From Deltaproteobacteria bacterium (GTDB lineage: Bacteria > Myxococcota_A > UBA796 > UBA9615), in contig JAGSHC010000018.1 of NCBI GenBank assembly GCA_023954745.1, positions 1 through 48,986 on the forward strand: a stretch of DNA of 48,986 nt, in the 5' to 3' direction. Positions 23,153 through 31,270 of the stretch are shown one piece after another. A model generated the notes under the pieces. The model was given only the letters and a program-made list of their open reading frames with translations. It did not search any database and was not told where the DNA came from. The position numbers and the translations under genes were made by a program. Each line of letters starts with the position of its first letter. Within the stretch, counting starts at the first letter, position 1.

Positions 23153-24692
23153 GGGCGCGGAGCTCGCGTCGCAGGATCTTCCCGGAGGCAGACTTCGGGA
23201 TGGACTCCACGAACTCCACGATGCGCACCTGCTTGTAGCTCGCCACGTGCTCCGCCACGAAGGCTTGCACCCCCGCCGCGTCGATGTCGGCGCCTGGAGC
23301 GCGCACCACGAACGCCTTCGGCAGCTCGCCCGCCTCGTCGTCCGGCACGCCGATCACCGCGGCATCGACGATGCGCGGCTCCGCCAGGAGCAGAGCCTCC
23401 AGCTCCGCCGGCGGCACCTGGAAGCCCTTGTACTTGATGAGCTCCTTGAGCCGGTCGACGATGAAGGTGTGGCCGTCGTCGTCGATGACGCCCACATCGC
23501 CGGTGTGCAGCCAGCCCTGCGCGTCCACCGTGGCTGCGGTTGCTTCTGGGTTGTTCAAGTACCCCTTCATGATCTGGGGCCCGCGCACCCAGATCTCCCC
23601 ACGCTCGCCCCGGAAGGCATCAGTCCCCGTCTCCGGGTCGATGAGTCGGGCCTCGGTGCCGGCCACCAAGGTGCCCACGGAACCAGCGCGGTACTCGCCC
23701 TCAGCGATGGAGTGGGTCACCGGCGAGAGCTCCGTCATGCCGTAGCCCTGAGCCATGGAGCAGCCCAGGCGCTTCGCGGCCGCCTCGGCCACGTCACCCC
23801 CCAAGGGGGCGGCGCCACTGAAGATCTGACGCACGGAGCTCAGGTCGTATTGATCGATGAGCGGGTGCTTGGCGAGGGCGAGCACGATAGGAGGCACCAG
23901 GAACAGACGGGTGATTCCGTGGCTCTGGGTCAGCTCCAGCATCTGGACGAGGTCGAACCGCGGCACGGTCACGACCGTGGCTCCCGAACGCATCATCGCG
24001 TTCATGAGGATCTGCATCCCGTAGATGTGGAAGAACGGCAGAACGGCAAACACCACCTCGTCGTCCTTCAGGCTCATGTGCCCAAAGAACTGCTCGAGGT
24101 TCGCCACGAGGTTGTGGTGCGTAAGCATCACGCCCTTGGGAAAGCCAGTGGTTCCCGACGAGTACGGAAGAACGACCACGTGGTCCTTCAAGTCCACAGG
24201 CACCTGCGCGGGCAGGGGCTCGCCAAACAACGAGGAGAACGGCGTCCCCTCCCCGGGTCCGATGACGATGACCTCCTGCACATCGCTGTGCTTCGCTGCC
24301 TCGTTCGCGGTCTCGAGGAACAGCCCCACCGTGATGATGGCCGTCGCCCCGGAGTCGCGAAGCTGGGTGGCGACCTCCTCGGGGCCATAGGTCGGGTTCA
24401 GGGTCGTGGTCGTCGCTCCGCACAGGGCGAGGCCGTGAAACGCGATGACGTACTCGGGCAGGTTTGGGGCGAGCAGCGCCCAGGTGGTCCCTGGCCCCAC
24501 TCCCCGGGCCGCCAGACCGCCGGCGAGGCTGTGAATCCGAGCGTTCAGCTCGGCGTACGTGATGACCCGTCCGGTAGCGCCCTCGATGAGGGCTGGCCGG
24601 TCGCCTCGGGCGGCGGCGCCAGCGAGGATGTACTCAGTGACGGACTGGTCGGGCACGACCGGATCGGGGCGGCTGCTGGTGTAGACGGTCAC
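23148..24692 (-). CDS. AMP-dependent acyl/aryl-CoA ligase (4-coumarate-CoA ligase-like)
   Basis: The 514-residue protein is an ANL-superfamily enzyme that activates a carboxylic acid to the acyl-AMP and then the CoA thioester. Motifs are LPYSSGTTGFPKGVMLTH (P-loop), YGMTELSPVTH, GWLHTGDVGVIDDDGH, VDRLKELIKYKGFQVPP and the C-terminal catalytic Lys505 in SASGKILRREL. The arrangement is closest to 4-coumarate- and medium/long-chain acyl-CoA ligases; the substrate cannot be read. I use the GTG at 24692 because AGGAG lies 7 nt upstream; the longer frame antisense to other sequence is rejected. It is the last gene of the leftward nine-gene unit, 46 nt after the PilZ-like gene. Confidence 0.87.
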   Translation of the reverse strand: MTVYTSSRPDPVVPDQSVTEYILAGAAARGDRPALIEGATGRVITYAELNARIHSLAGGLAARGVGPGTTWALLAPNLPEYVIAFHGLALCGATTTTLNPTYGPEEVATQLRDSGATAIITVGLFLETANEAAKHSDVQEVIVIGPGEGTPFSSLFGEPLPAQVPVDLKDHVVVLPYSSGTTGFPKGVMLTHHNLVANLEQFFGHMSLKDDEVVFAVLPFFHIYGMQILMNAMMRSGATVVTVPRFDLVQMLELTQSHGITRLFLVPPIVLALAKHPLIDQYDLSSVRQIFSGAAPLGGDVAEAAAKRLGCSMAQGYGMTELSPVTHSIAEGEYRAGSVGTLVAGTEARLIDPETGTDAFRGERGEIWVRGPQIMKGYLNNPEATAATVDAQGWLHTGDVGVIDDDGHTFIVDRLKELIKYKGFQVPPAELEALLLAEPRIVDAAVIGVPDDEAGELPKAFVVRAPGADIDAAGVQAFVAEHVASYKQVRIVEFVESIPKSASGKILRRELRAR

Positions 24693-24738
24693 GGGCTCTC
24701 CTGAGTCGAGGACAGTGGGGGCGTTGCTCGCCCGGGGT

Positions 24739-25521
24739 CTAGATGAGGGCGCCGAGGCGGCGCACGACCTCGCGGTGCTCGTCGGCGGAGGTCGAGGCCC
24801 CCACGTCGCCGAGGGCCATGCCCACGAGCACCTGATCACCGTGGCGGTGGGCCACGTCGACGCGGGCCTCCACGGTGGTGCGCAGGCCGTCGTCGGGCAA
24901 CTCGAGTTGCAGCTCGAGGCGTGCCCCTGGCAAGAGGGCAGGAGCGTCAGCCCGAGCGAGGCTCAATGTGAGGCTGCGACGGCTGAGTTCGACGAGATGC
25001 CCCCCGCCCCGGGCGCTCCATGCGCCCGCGGGCTCGAGCCAGCGCTCCAACAAGGTGGTGCGCCCCATGGGGCCGTCTTCGTCGAGGACCGCTGCGCTGA
25101 TCCGCAACGAGACCCCCTCGGTCCGCACCGAGCGGAACAGGAGCGAGCCGCTCTCGAACAGACGCCGCGGAAGCCGCACGCTTGCAGCGACGACGGGCCC
25201 AGCGCTCCTCGACTCGGCGACGCCGGCTCCAAGAACAAAGCCCGACGCGGTGAATGGCCTGGAGTCGCGCACGCTCCAGATTCGGACGGACTCCCCCGCC
25301 TGAAGGGGCCGAAGCTCCCGGGTCAGGAGGTCGGAAGGCTGAGCCACAGCCAGCGCGGGGCGCGGACCGCCTTCACGGAGATCAATGACGTACGAGCGCC
25401 CCCAGATCCGGCGCCCCGGCAAGACCACGACGCAAGGCAGCATCTCGCGCGCGGCCCAACGCAGCGTGTCGCGGTCCGAGTCGTCGATGACCTCGGGCTC
25501 GTCGGACTCGCGATCGATCAT
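24739..25521 (-). CDS. PilZ-like domain protein
   Basis: The 260-residue protein contains a C-terminal beta-barrel pattern like PilZ: HLVELSRRSLTLSLARADA, ALLPGARLELQLELPDDG, then VEARVDVAHRHGDQVLVGMAL. The classic RxxxR and (D/N)xSxxG c-di-GMP motifs are not clear, so nucleotide binding is doubtful. The N-terminal half (VVVLPGRRIWGRSYVIDLREG and following) may be a second, divergent copy of the same fold. The ATG overlaps the stop of the NSS symporter gene (ATGA), indicating coupled translation. Confidence 0.5.
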   Translation of the reverse strand: MIDRESDEPEVIDDSDRDTLRWAAREMLPCVVVLPGRRIWGRSYVIDLREGGPRPALAVAQPSDLLTRELRPLQAGESVRIWSVRDSRPFTASGFVLGAGVAESRSAGPVVAASVRLPRRLFESGSLLFRSVRTEGVSLRISAAVLDEDGPMGRTTLLERWLEPAGAWSARGGGHLVELSRRSLTLSLARADAPALLPGARLELQLELPDDGLRTTVEARVDVAHRHGDQVLVGMALGDVGASTSADEHREVVRRLGALI

Positions 25522-26879
25522 TCGCCGCCCAGCACCCCGAGCTTGTTGAGGATCACGAGGGCGACCAGGACCGGCGTCACGAACCGGATGATCACCGTCC
25601 AGCCCTTGGCGAGGACGTCTCCGATGGGGCCGAGGGCGCGGAAGCCGGCTTCGCGATCCTCCTTCGTGAGCAGCCAGCCCGCGGCAATCGCGATGCCGAG
25701 CCCCCCCAGAGGCAGCATGTACTTCGTCGTGATGTTGTCGAGGAGGTCGAGCGCAGACGTCGACCGAGCGGGCCAGATACCGAGCCCCCAGATGGCGAAC
25801 CCCGCTCCGAGGGCAGCCATCTTCCGGTCCAGCTTCAACGAGTCCACGAGGAACGCCACCACCACCTCGAGCAGCGAGATCGCCGAGGACCAGGCGGCAA
25901 ACACCAGCAACACGAAGAACGCGAAGCCGAACACCTGGCCACCGGGCATGTCGGCGAAGAGACCAGGGAGGGTGACGAACACCAATCCTGGGCCAGCGCC
26001 GGGCTCTGCCCCCTCGTGGGAGAACACCACCGCAAAGATCACGAGCCCCGCGACCAGGGCGATGACCGTGTCGAGGATGGCGACGATGATGCCGTCGCGG
26101 ACCACCGCGACCTCCGATTTGAGGTAGCTGCCGTAGGTCACCATGGCGCCCATGCCGAGGGACAACGTGAAGAAGGCATGGCCCAGGGCTTCGAGGATCG
26201 CGTCGGGCTTCAGGCCTCCGTCCTCCGCCCGCAGCAGACGGTCGAAGTCGGGCTTGAAGAGGAAGGTGAAGGACTCGCTGAGCCCCCCGGTGACCCCGAC
26301 GTAGACGAGCAGGATCCCGAGGATCGCAGCCAGCATCGGCATCAGGACCTTGCAGGCCCGCTCGATGCCGCCGTTCACCCCGGCGGCGACGACGCCAACG
26401 CTCAGGACCATGAAGAACGTGTGCCAGGGCAGGCTCTTGTTCTTGCCGTACAGCGACCCGAACATGTCGCCGCCCGCCTCGAGCGGGAAGAGCCCGGCGT
26501 AGGCGAGGGCGTAGTAGACGGCCCAGCCTGCGACCACCGCATAGAAGCTCAGGATCAGGAAGCCCGATGCGACGGCCATGCCGCCCACGGCGTACGACAC
26601 CGCAGCGCCCGCTGGCCCCGAGGACTGGGTGAGTTTCCGCAAGCTCCCCAGCACGTCGCTGCCGCCTCGGCGACCGATGATCAGCTCGGCGTACATGAGC
26701 GGCAGGCCCACGAGGGCGATGCAGAACAGGTACACGAGCACGAAGGCCCCGCCACCGTACTCGCCGGTGATGTAGGGGAACTTCCAGATGTTGCCCAGGC
26801 CTACGGCGGACCCTGCAGCGGCCAAGACGAAGCCGATGCGGGTGGCAAATCCACCTCGCGGCTGCGGCGCATCACTCAT
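25518..26879 (-). CDS. Sodium-dependent NSS-family (SNF) symporter
   Basis: The 453-residue protein has the LeuT-fold signature in TM1: GFVLAAAGSAVGLGNIWKFP, followed by GGGAFVLVYLFCIALVGLP and the ELIIGRRG loop. About eleven to twelve hydrophobic segments follow, matching bacterial NSS transporters, which import amino acids or related amines with Na+. The substrate is unknown. The ATG at 26879 has an excellent ribosome site (GGGGGAGGAG); the longer upstream frame is non-coding in composition. It lies 38 nt downstream of the metallophosphoesterase and overlaps the PilZ-like gene. Confidence 0.92.
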   Translation of the reverse strand: MSDAPQPRGGFATRIGFVLAAAGSAVGLGNIWKFPYITGEYGGGAFVLVYLFCIALVGLPLMYAELIIGRRGGSDVLGSLRKLTQSSGPAGAAVSYAVGGMAVASGFLILSFYAVVAGWAVYYALAYAGLFPLEAGGDMFGSLYGKNKSLPWHTFFMVLSVGVVAAGVNGGIERACKVLMPMLAAILGILLVYVGVTGGLSESFTFLFKPDFDRLLRAEDGGLKPDAILEALGHAFFTLSLGMGAMVTYGSYLKSEVAVVRDGIIVAILDTVIALVAGLVIFAVVFSHEGAEPGAGPGLVFVTLPGLFADMPGGQVFGFAFFVLLVFAAWSSAISLLEVVVAFLVDSLKLDRKMAALGAGFAIWGLGIWPARSTSALDLLDNITTKYMLPLGGLGIAIAAGWLLTKEDREAGFRALGPIGDVLAKGWTVIIRFVTPVLVALVILNKLGVLGGE

Positions 26880-26917
26880 TGAGACTCCTCCCCCCTCAGC
26901 GGGGATGACGGCGCATC

Positions 26918-27853
26918 CTACACCGGGTCTGAGAGCCTCTCGTCGTCCACGAACCCCCCGGTCTCTCCCCCCCGGCGACGACGGTGAATGCGATTCACTC
27001 CATTGGCGTCGAGGTCGATGAGGTAGTAGCCCGCTGCCCGCTCGGGGAGGGGCGAGACCGCCGAGGTGGTTCCGCACCCGAGGATGACCACGTCCGTTCC
27101 GTCGTCGGCGGCGAGGGTCTGCCGGAAGGCGGTGTGCTTGTGGCCATGGAGGATGAGGTGGGGCGGCTGGCGCTTGAGGCTGGCGACCAGCTCGTCGATG
27201 TCGTCGAGGGAGTGTCCCGGGTCCCGATAGACCGTGCCGTCCGGCTCGAGCACCGGGTAGTGCAGCATGTAGACCACGGCCTGACCGGCAGCGCGGCTCT
27301 CCGCCACCAGGGCCTCCGCACGAGCGATGGCGCCGGCGTCAAAGCGACCCGAGGCGCGCAGTCCCGGGCGGCAGGGGTTCGTGGCGATGACGTCCACGTC
27401 GCCGAAGCGGAACCGCGTGGGCCAGTCCACGGGTCCCACCGAGGGGGGCGTCGCCGTCCACGAGCCGGCGGAGCCATCCCAGTCCCCTCCCGACATGAAC
27501 GCGCCGAACGTCTTCTCCATGCGGGCGGCACGGTGAGCTCCGGTCGTGTAGACGTCGTGGTTCCCGGGGATGACGACCGATGGCAGGGTGTCCAGCAGCG
27601 GACCGAAGGCCGCGCGCGCCTCGGCGAACTCGGCGGGCGAGCTGAGGGCAGTGACATCCCCGGTCATGCAGAAGAGGTCCGGGGAGAAGGTCCTGGCGTC
27701 CTCGATGGCGGCGGGCACCACCGCGGCGGCGTCGAAGTAGTGGCGGCGCCCGCGAATCCACAAGTTCGCGAGCCCCAGCGTCCTCTTCCCGAGCTTTCCC
27801 CGCAGGGAGCTGGGACCGAGGAAGTGCACGTCGGTCATGTGCAACAGCCGCAT
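26918..27853 (-). CDS. Calcineurin-like metallophosphoesterase
   Basis: The 311-residue protein shows the dimetal phosphoesterase motifs in order: MTDVHF (Asp8, His10), MTGDVTAL, VIPGNHDVY, the MLHYPVLE histidine and LILHGHKHTAF. It resembles the CpdA/YvnB-type small phosphodiesterase group; the actual substrate (cyclic nucleotide, nucleotide or lipid) is not evident. The start is an ATG that shares one base with the stop of the RNase HI gene (TGATG), so translation is coupled. The longer frame upstream is an antisense-like shadow of RNase HI. Confidence 0.85.
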   Translation of the reverse strand: MRLLHMTDVHFLGPSSLRGKLGKRTLGLANLWIRGRRHYFDAAAVVPAAIEDARTFSPDLFCMTGDVTALSSPAEFAEARAAFGPLLDTLPSVVIPGNHDVYTTGAHRAARMEKTFGAFMSGGDWDGSAGSWTATPPSVGPVDWPTRFRFGDVDVIATNPCRPGLRASGRFDAGAIARAEALVAESRAAGQAVVYMLHYPVLEPDGTVYRDPGHSLDDIDELVASLKRQPPHLILHGHKHTAFRQTLAADDGTDVVILGCGTTSAVSPLPERAAGYYLIDLDANGVNRIHRRRRGGETGGFVDDERLSDPV

Positions 27854-28563
27854 CAGGTCTCCGAGCGCCAGTCGGCGCGGTTGGAGATGGCCTGGCGCGC
27901 CAGGGCGTCGCAGCGCTCGTTCAGTTCGACGCCCTCGTGCCCGCGCACCCAGTGCCAGACCACGCGCGGAATCCCGCGGAGTTCTCGCTTGATCTGTGCG
28001 ATGAGCTCGACGTTCTTCTTTGCCTTCCAGGCCTTCGCGAGCACCCCGATGCCGTATTGCGAGTCCGTGTGCACGACGAGAGTGCGACGCACCGGCCGGC
28101 TCAGCTCCTGCAGTCCGTGAAGAATGGCCGTGAGCTCGGCGATGTTGTTGGTTCCCTGGCCCAGCCAGGAGGCGATCTCCAGGCGCGCGTCGCCATCGAT
28201 GAGCACCAGCCCCGAGCCCGCTGGCCCGGGGTTCCCGCTGCACGCGCCGTCGGTCCACAAGTGGATGGCGTGCTCGTCCTCGATGTCCGAGGGGCCACCC
28301 CCGAAGATCGTGGAGTTCGCCTTGGCGCCGCTCTTCTTGCCGCCCCGCCCCCGCGTCGAGGGGTTTGCCTGGGCCGCGGGGCCTTCTTCGGGGGTCGCGC
28401 CCGGCAAGGGCTTCACCCGATCGGCGAACGTGGTGTAGCCCTTTCCGCCGAGGGCATAGACGACCGTCGTCTTGCCAGAGCTGTCCGCCTTGATCTTGCC
28501 GTCCGCGCCCGCCTCGGCCCACACGTCCTTGCCTTTGAACTTCACCTTGAGCCAGCTGGCCAT
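27853..28563 (-). CDS. rnhA: Ribonuclease HI with an unusual N-terminal domain
   Basis: The enzyme degrades RNA in RNA-DNA hybrids. Residues about 98-230 are the RNase HI domain with all four carboxylates: Asp105 (WTDGACSGNPGP), Glu143 (NNIAELTAIL), Asp167 (VHTDSQYG) and Asp219 (NERCDALAR); His209 (VRGHEG) is also present. The first ~55 residues (WLKVKFKGKDVWAEAGADGK, VVYALGGKGYTTFADRVKPL) form a small, probably beta-rich domain that I do not recognise and that is not the usual hybrid-binding domain. A Gly/Lys/Pro-rich linker joins the two parts. Start and stop each overlap a neighbour by one base (TGATG). Confidence 0.9.
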   Translation of the reverse strand: MASWLKVKFKGKDVWAEAGADGKIKADSSGKTTVVYALGGKGYTTFADRVKPLPGATPEEGPAAQANPSTRGRGGKKSGAKANSTIFGGGPSDIEDEHAIHLWTDGACSGNPGPAGSGLVLIDGDARLEIASWLGQGTNNIAELTAILHGLQELSRPVRRTLVVHTDSQYGIGVLAKAWKAKKNVELIAQIKRELRGIPRVVWHWVRGHEGVELNERCDALARQAISNRADWRSET

Positions 28564-29639
28564 CACTCTCCCTGGGTTGCGGGCGGTGCCGCGAGCTCCT
28601 TGCGTGCTGCCTCTCGTATGCGGCCCCGGGTGCGCAGGTCCCACAGGCCCATGCCGGGCTCGGGGTAGTCGTGCGCGCGGAACCAGTCGATGGCGTCGGC
28701 GAGGGTCTCTTCGATCGGACGACGGGTGTAGCCAAGCTCCGTTTCGGCTCGACTGCAGTCGTACGTGAGGTGCTGCGAGGTGTACATCACCGCCTTGCTG
28801 TCCACCAGGGGCTCGGTGAAGCGGCCCACCTGATCTCCGATGCGTCCCAGGGCGCGCATGAACCAACCCGGCACCGACAGCAGCGGCCGCGAGACCTGCC
28901 CCACCTCGTGGGCCAGCTTCAGAAAGCCCTTCATGGTGAGGTGGTGCCCGCTCAGCAGGTACCGGCCCCCATCGGGAGCGTTCTCGAGGGCGAGCAGGTG
29001 GCCCCGCGCCACGTCGCGCACATCGACGGCGTTGACCGAGCCCGGGCCCGCCGCGAAGTAGGCGCCACCCAGAGCACGCAGAAGAAGCATCCCCGTCGGG
29101 GTCGGCCGGTGGTCCCCGGGGCCAAAGGGCATGGCCGGGTACACGGTCACCACGGGCGCGCCGGCTCGCTGGGCAGCTCGCACGCGCCGCTCGGCGTAGT
29201 GCTTGCTCAAGATGTAGTGCGCGCAGCGTCCATGCTGGTCGAACTCGGTGTCCTCGTTCGCCGGGGCGAGGCCGGCCGGCACTCCGAGGGCGGCGATGCT
29301 CGAGGTGTAGACCACCCGGTCCACGCCGGCATCTTCGCAAGCGCGCAAGACGTTGGCCGTGCCCTGCACGTTGACGTCGTACAGCGGCGTCCAGTCCTTC
29401 ATCCAGAGCGAGTAGATGGCGGCCATGTGCACCACGATGGAGTGCCCCGCCACCGCTCGGTCCAGCGCCACGAGGTCTCGCACGTCGGCCACCGTCGACG
29501 GCAGATCCATCCGGTCAGTGGATGCGCTCGACTCCCCCGGCGCGAGCATCACGGTGACCTCGTACCCCGCGTCCCGGAGCTGCTCGCTCACGTGCCTCCC
29601 GATGAAGCCCGCGCCCCCCGTCACGAGCACCCGGGTCAC
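28563..29639 (-). CDS. NAD(P)-dependent sugar epimerase/dehydratase (HpnA-like)
   Basis: The 358-residue protein is an extended SDR. The N-terminal dinucleotide motif is VLVTGGAGFIGRHVSEQL, followed by VVHMAAIYSLWMKDWTPLYD, NVQGTANVLRACEDAGVDR and VVYTSSIAALG. The catalytic YxxxK pair is in YILSKHYAER. The IYSLWMKDW segment resembles the hopanoid-associated HpnA subgroup, but there are no hopanoid genes nearby, so only the general family is assigned. The GTG start overlaps the stop of the sigma-54 regulator (GTGA). Confidence 0.82.
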   Translation of the reverse strand: MTRVLVTGGAGFIGRHVSEQLRDAGYEVTVMLAPGESSASTDRMDLPSTVADVRDLVALDRAVAGHSIVVHMAAIYSLWMKDWTPLYDVNVQGTANVLRACEDAGVDRVVYTSSIAALGVPAGLAPANEDTEFDQHGRCAHYILSKHYAERRVRAAQRAGAPVVTVYPAMPFGPGDHRPTPTGMLLLRALGGAYFAAGPGSVNAVDVRDVARGHLLALENAPDGGRYLLSGHHLTMKGFLKLAHEVGQVSRPLLSVPGWFMRALGRIGDQVGRFTEPLVDSKAVMYTSQHLTYDCSRAETELGYTRRPIEETLADAIDWFRAHDYPEPGMGLWDLRTRGRIREAARKELAAPPATQGE

Positions 29640-31270
29640 GACTGGTCTCTCCCCACCGACTCCAGGCCGAACCGCTTGATCTTCCGCCAGAGGGTCGCCT
29701 TGCTGATCCCAAGCGCCTTCCCTGCTTCGGTGCGGCTGCCCTTGAACAGATGCAGCGCCGCTTCGATGTGCCGGCGCTCCATCTCCTCGATGCTCGGGAA
29801 GCGAGCCTGTTCGAGCTCTCGATTGAAGGGACCACCGCCCACCGCCCCGGGGCCCGTCAGCGGGCGCCACACCGCGGGACCTCGGCTCTCCCCTACCTCG
29901 CGGGGGCCCACCGCCGGTGAGGCCGAGCGACCGAACATGGCCGCAGGGTCGTCCGACCGCGCTGGGTTGGGCTGACGCTCGGAGTCCCAGGAGACCCGAG
30001 GACGCGGACGTGGAGCGGGCTGAGCCAACCAGCCCCCGCTCGGCGTCGTGCTCCACGAGCCGGTGGTCGACTCCTCCGCTCGGCGGGGGCCCCGATCGAA
30101 CGACGGCAGGTCCTCCCGATGCAGGATGGGCCCGCGGGCCAGGGTCACCGCGCGCTCCACGGCGTTCTCGAGCTCCCGCACGTTGCCGGGCCAGTGGTGC
30201 GCTTTCAGCGCGCGCATGGCCTCTTCGGAGAAGACCTTCACCTCGGACTTGAGCTTCCGCGAGTATCTCTGCAGGAAGAACGAAGCGAGGAGCTCCAGGT
30301 CGCCGTCCCGGTCCCGAAGCGGAGGAACCTCCACCGCCACGATGTTCAACCGGTAGTAGAGGTCTTCGCGAAACGAGCCCTCCTCGATCATGTCGACGAG
30401 GTCGCGGTTGGTCGCCGCCACCAGGCGCACGTCCACATTGACCGAGCGGGTCTCCCCGACCTTGCGCACCTCCCCCTCCTGCAAGAAGCGCAGCAGTTTC
30501 ACCTGGGTGGCGAGGCTGGTCTCACCCACCTCATCGAGGAAGAGCGTGCCCTTGGAGGCCTGCTCGAAGAGGCCCATCTTGGTGCGGATGGCCCCCGTGA
30601 ACGCGCCCTTGGCGTGCCCGAAGAACTCCGACTCCTGCAGCGTCTCGGGGATGGCGCCGCAGTTCACGGCCACGAAGGGGCCGTTCTTGCGAGGCGACAG
30701 CTGATGGATCGCCCGGGCGACGAGCTCCTTGCCGGTGCCGCTGTCTCCGATGACCAGGGCCGTGGCGTCCGTGCGCGCGACCTGGGTCACGAGCCGCATC
30801 ATCTGCATCATCGCTGGGCTCGACCCCACAATCTGGGTGGGCCCGTCGGGCTCGGGGACCTGGCCTTCGAGCTTCTGTTCGAGGGACCGCACCTGCTCGG
30901 CGAGGTGTGCCTTCTCCGACGCGCGCTCGGCCAGGAGCAACACCTCCTCCCCCTTGAAGGGCTTGGTGATGTAGTCGTACGCGCCACCGCGCATCGCGAG
31001 CACCGAGCTCTCCACCGAGGAAAACGCGGTCATGATCACGACCTGGGCCCGCGGCTGGATGGACTTCACCATCTCGAGAACCTCGAGGCCGTCGTAGGGG
31101 TAGCCCAGCCTCAAGTCGGTGAAGACCACGTCGTACTCGGTGCCCTGAAGCTGCTCCCGCGCTTGCTCACCGTCGCTCATGACATCGACTTCGTAGCCCT
31201 CCTTGACGAAGAGCTTCCTCAGGAGCTCCAACGTCGAGGCCTGGTCGTCAATGACGAGGATGCGGGTCAC
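29636..31270 (-). CDS. NtrC-type sigma-54-dependent response regulator
   Basis: The 544-residue activator has a receiver domain (Asp8/Asp9, phospho-acceptor Asp52 in FTDLRL, Thr81, Lys103). An AAA+ domain follows with Walker A GDSGTGKE (175-182), the sigma-54 contact loop GAFTGA (222-227), Walker B TLFLDE and the arginine-rich sensor region. A Fis-type helix-turn-helix closes the protein (GSRTEAGKALGISKATLWRKI). About 100 Pro/Arg/Ser-rich residues separate the AAA+ domain from the helix-turn-helix, longer than usual. No histidine kinase gene is adjacent, so its sensor is elsewhere. Start (GTG) and stop both overlap neighbours. It may control promoters using RpoN; no -24/-12 site was noticed here. 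Confidence 0.95.
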   Translation of the reverse strand: MTRILVIDDQASTLELLRKLFVKEGYEVDVMSDGEQAREQLQGTEYDVVFTDLRLGYPYDGLEVLEMVKSIQPRAQVVIMTAFSSVESSVLAMRGGAYDYITKPFKGEEVLLLAERASEKAHLAEQVRSLEQKLEGQVPEPDGPTQIVGSSPAMMQMMRLVTQVARTDATALVIGDSGTGKELVARAIHQLSPRKNGPFVAVNCGAIPETLQESEFFGHAKGAFTGAIRTKMGLFEQASKGTLFLDEVGETSLATQVKLLRFLQEGEVRKVGETRSVNVDVRLVAATNRDLVDMIEEGSFREDLYYRLNIVAVEVPPLRDRDGDLELLASFFLQRYSRKLKSEVKVFSEEAMRALKAHHWPGNVRELENAVERAVTLARGPILHREDLPSFDRGPRRAEESTTGSWSTTPSGGWLAQPAPRPRPRVSWDSERQPNPARSDDPAAMFGRSASPAVGPREVGESRGPAVWRPLTGPGAVGGGPFNRELEQARFPSIEEMERRHIEAALHLFKGSRTEAGKALGISKATLWRKIKRFGLESVGRDQS

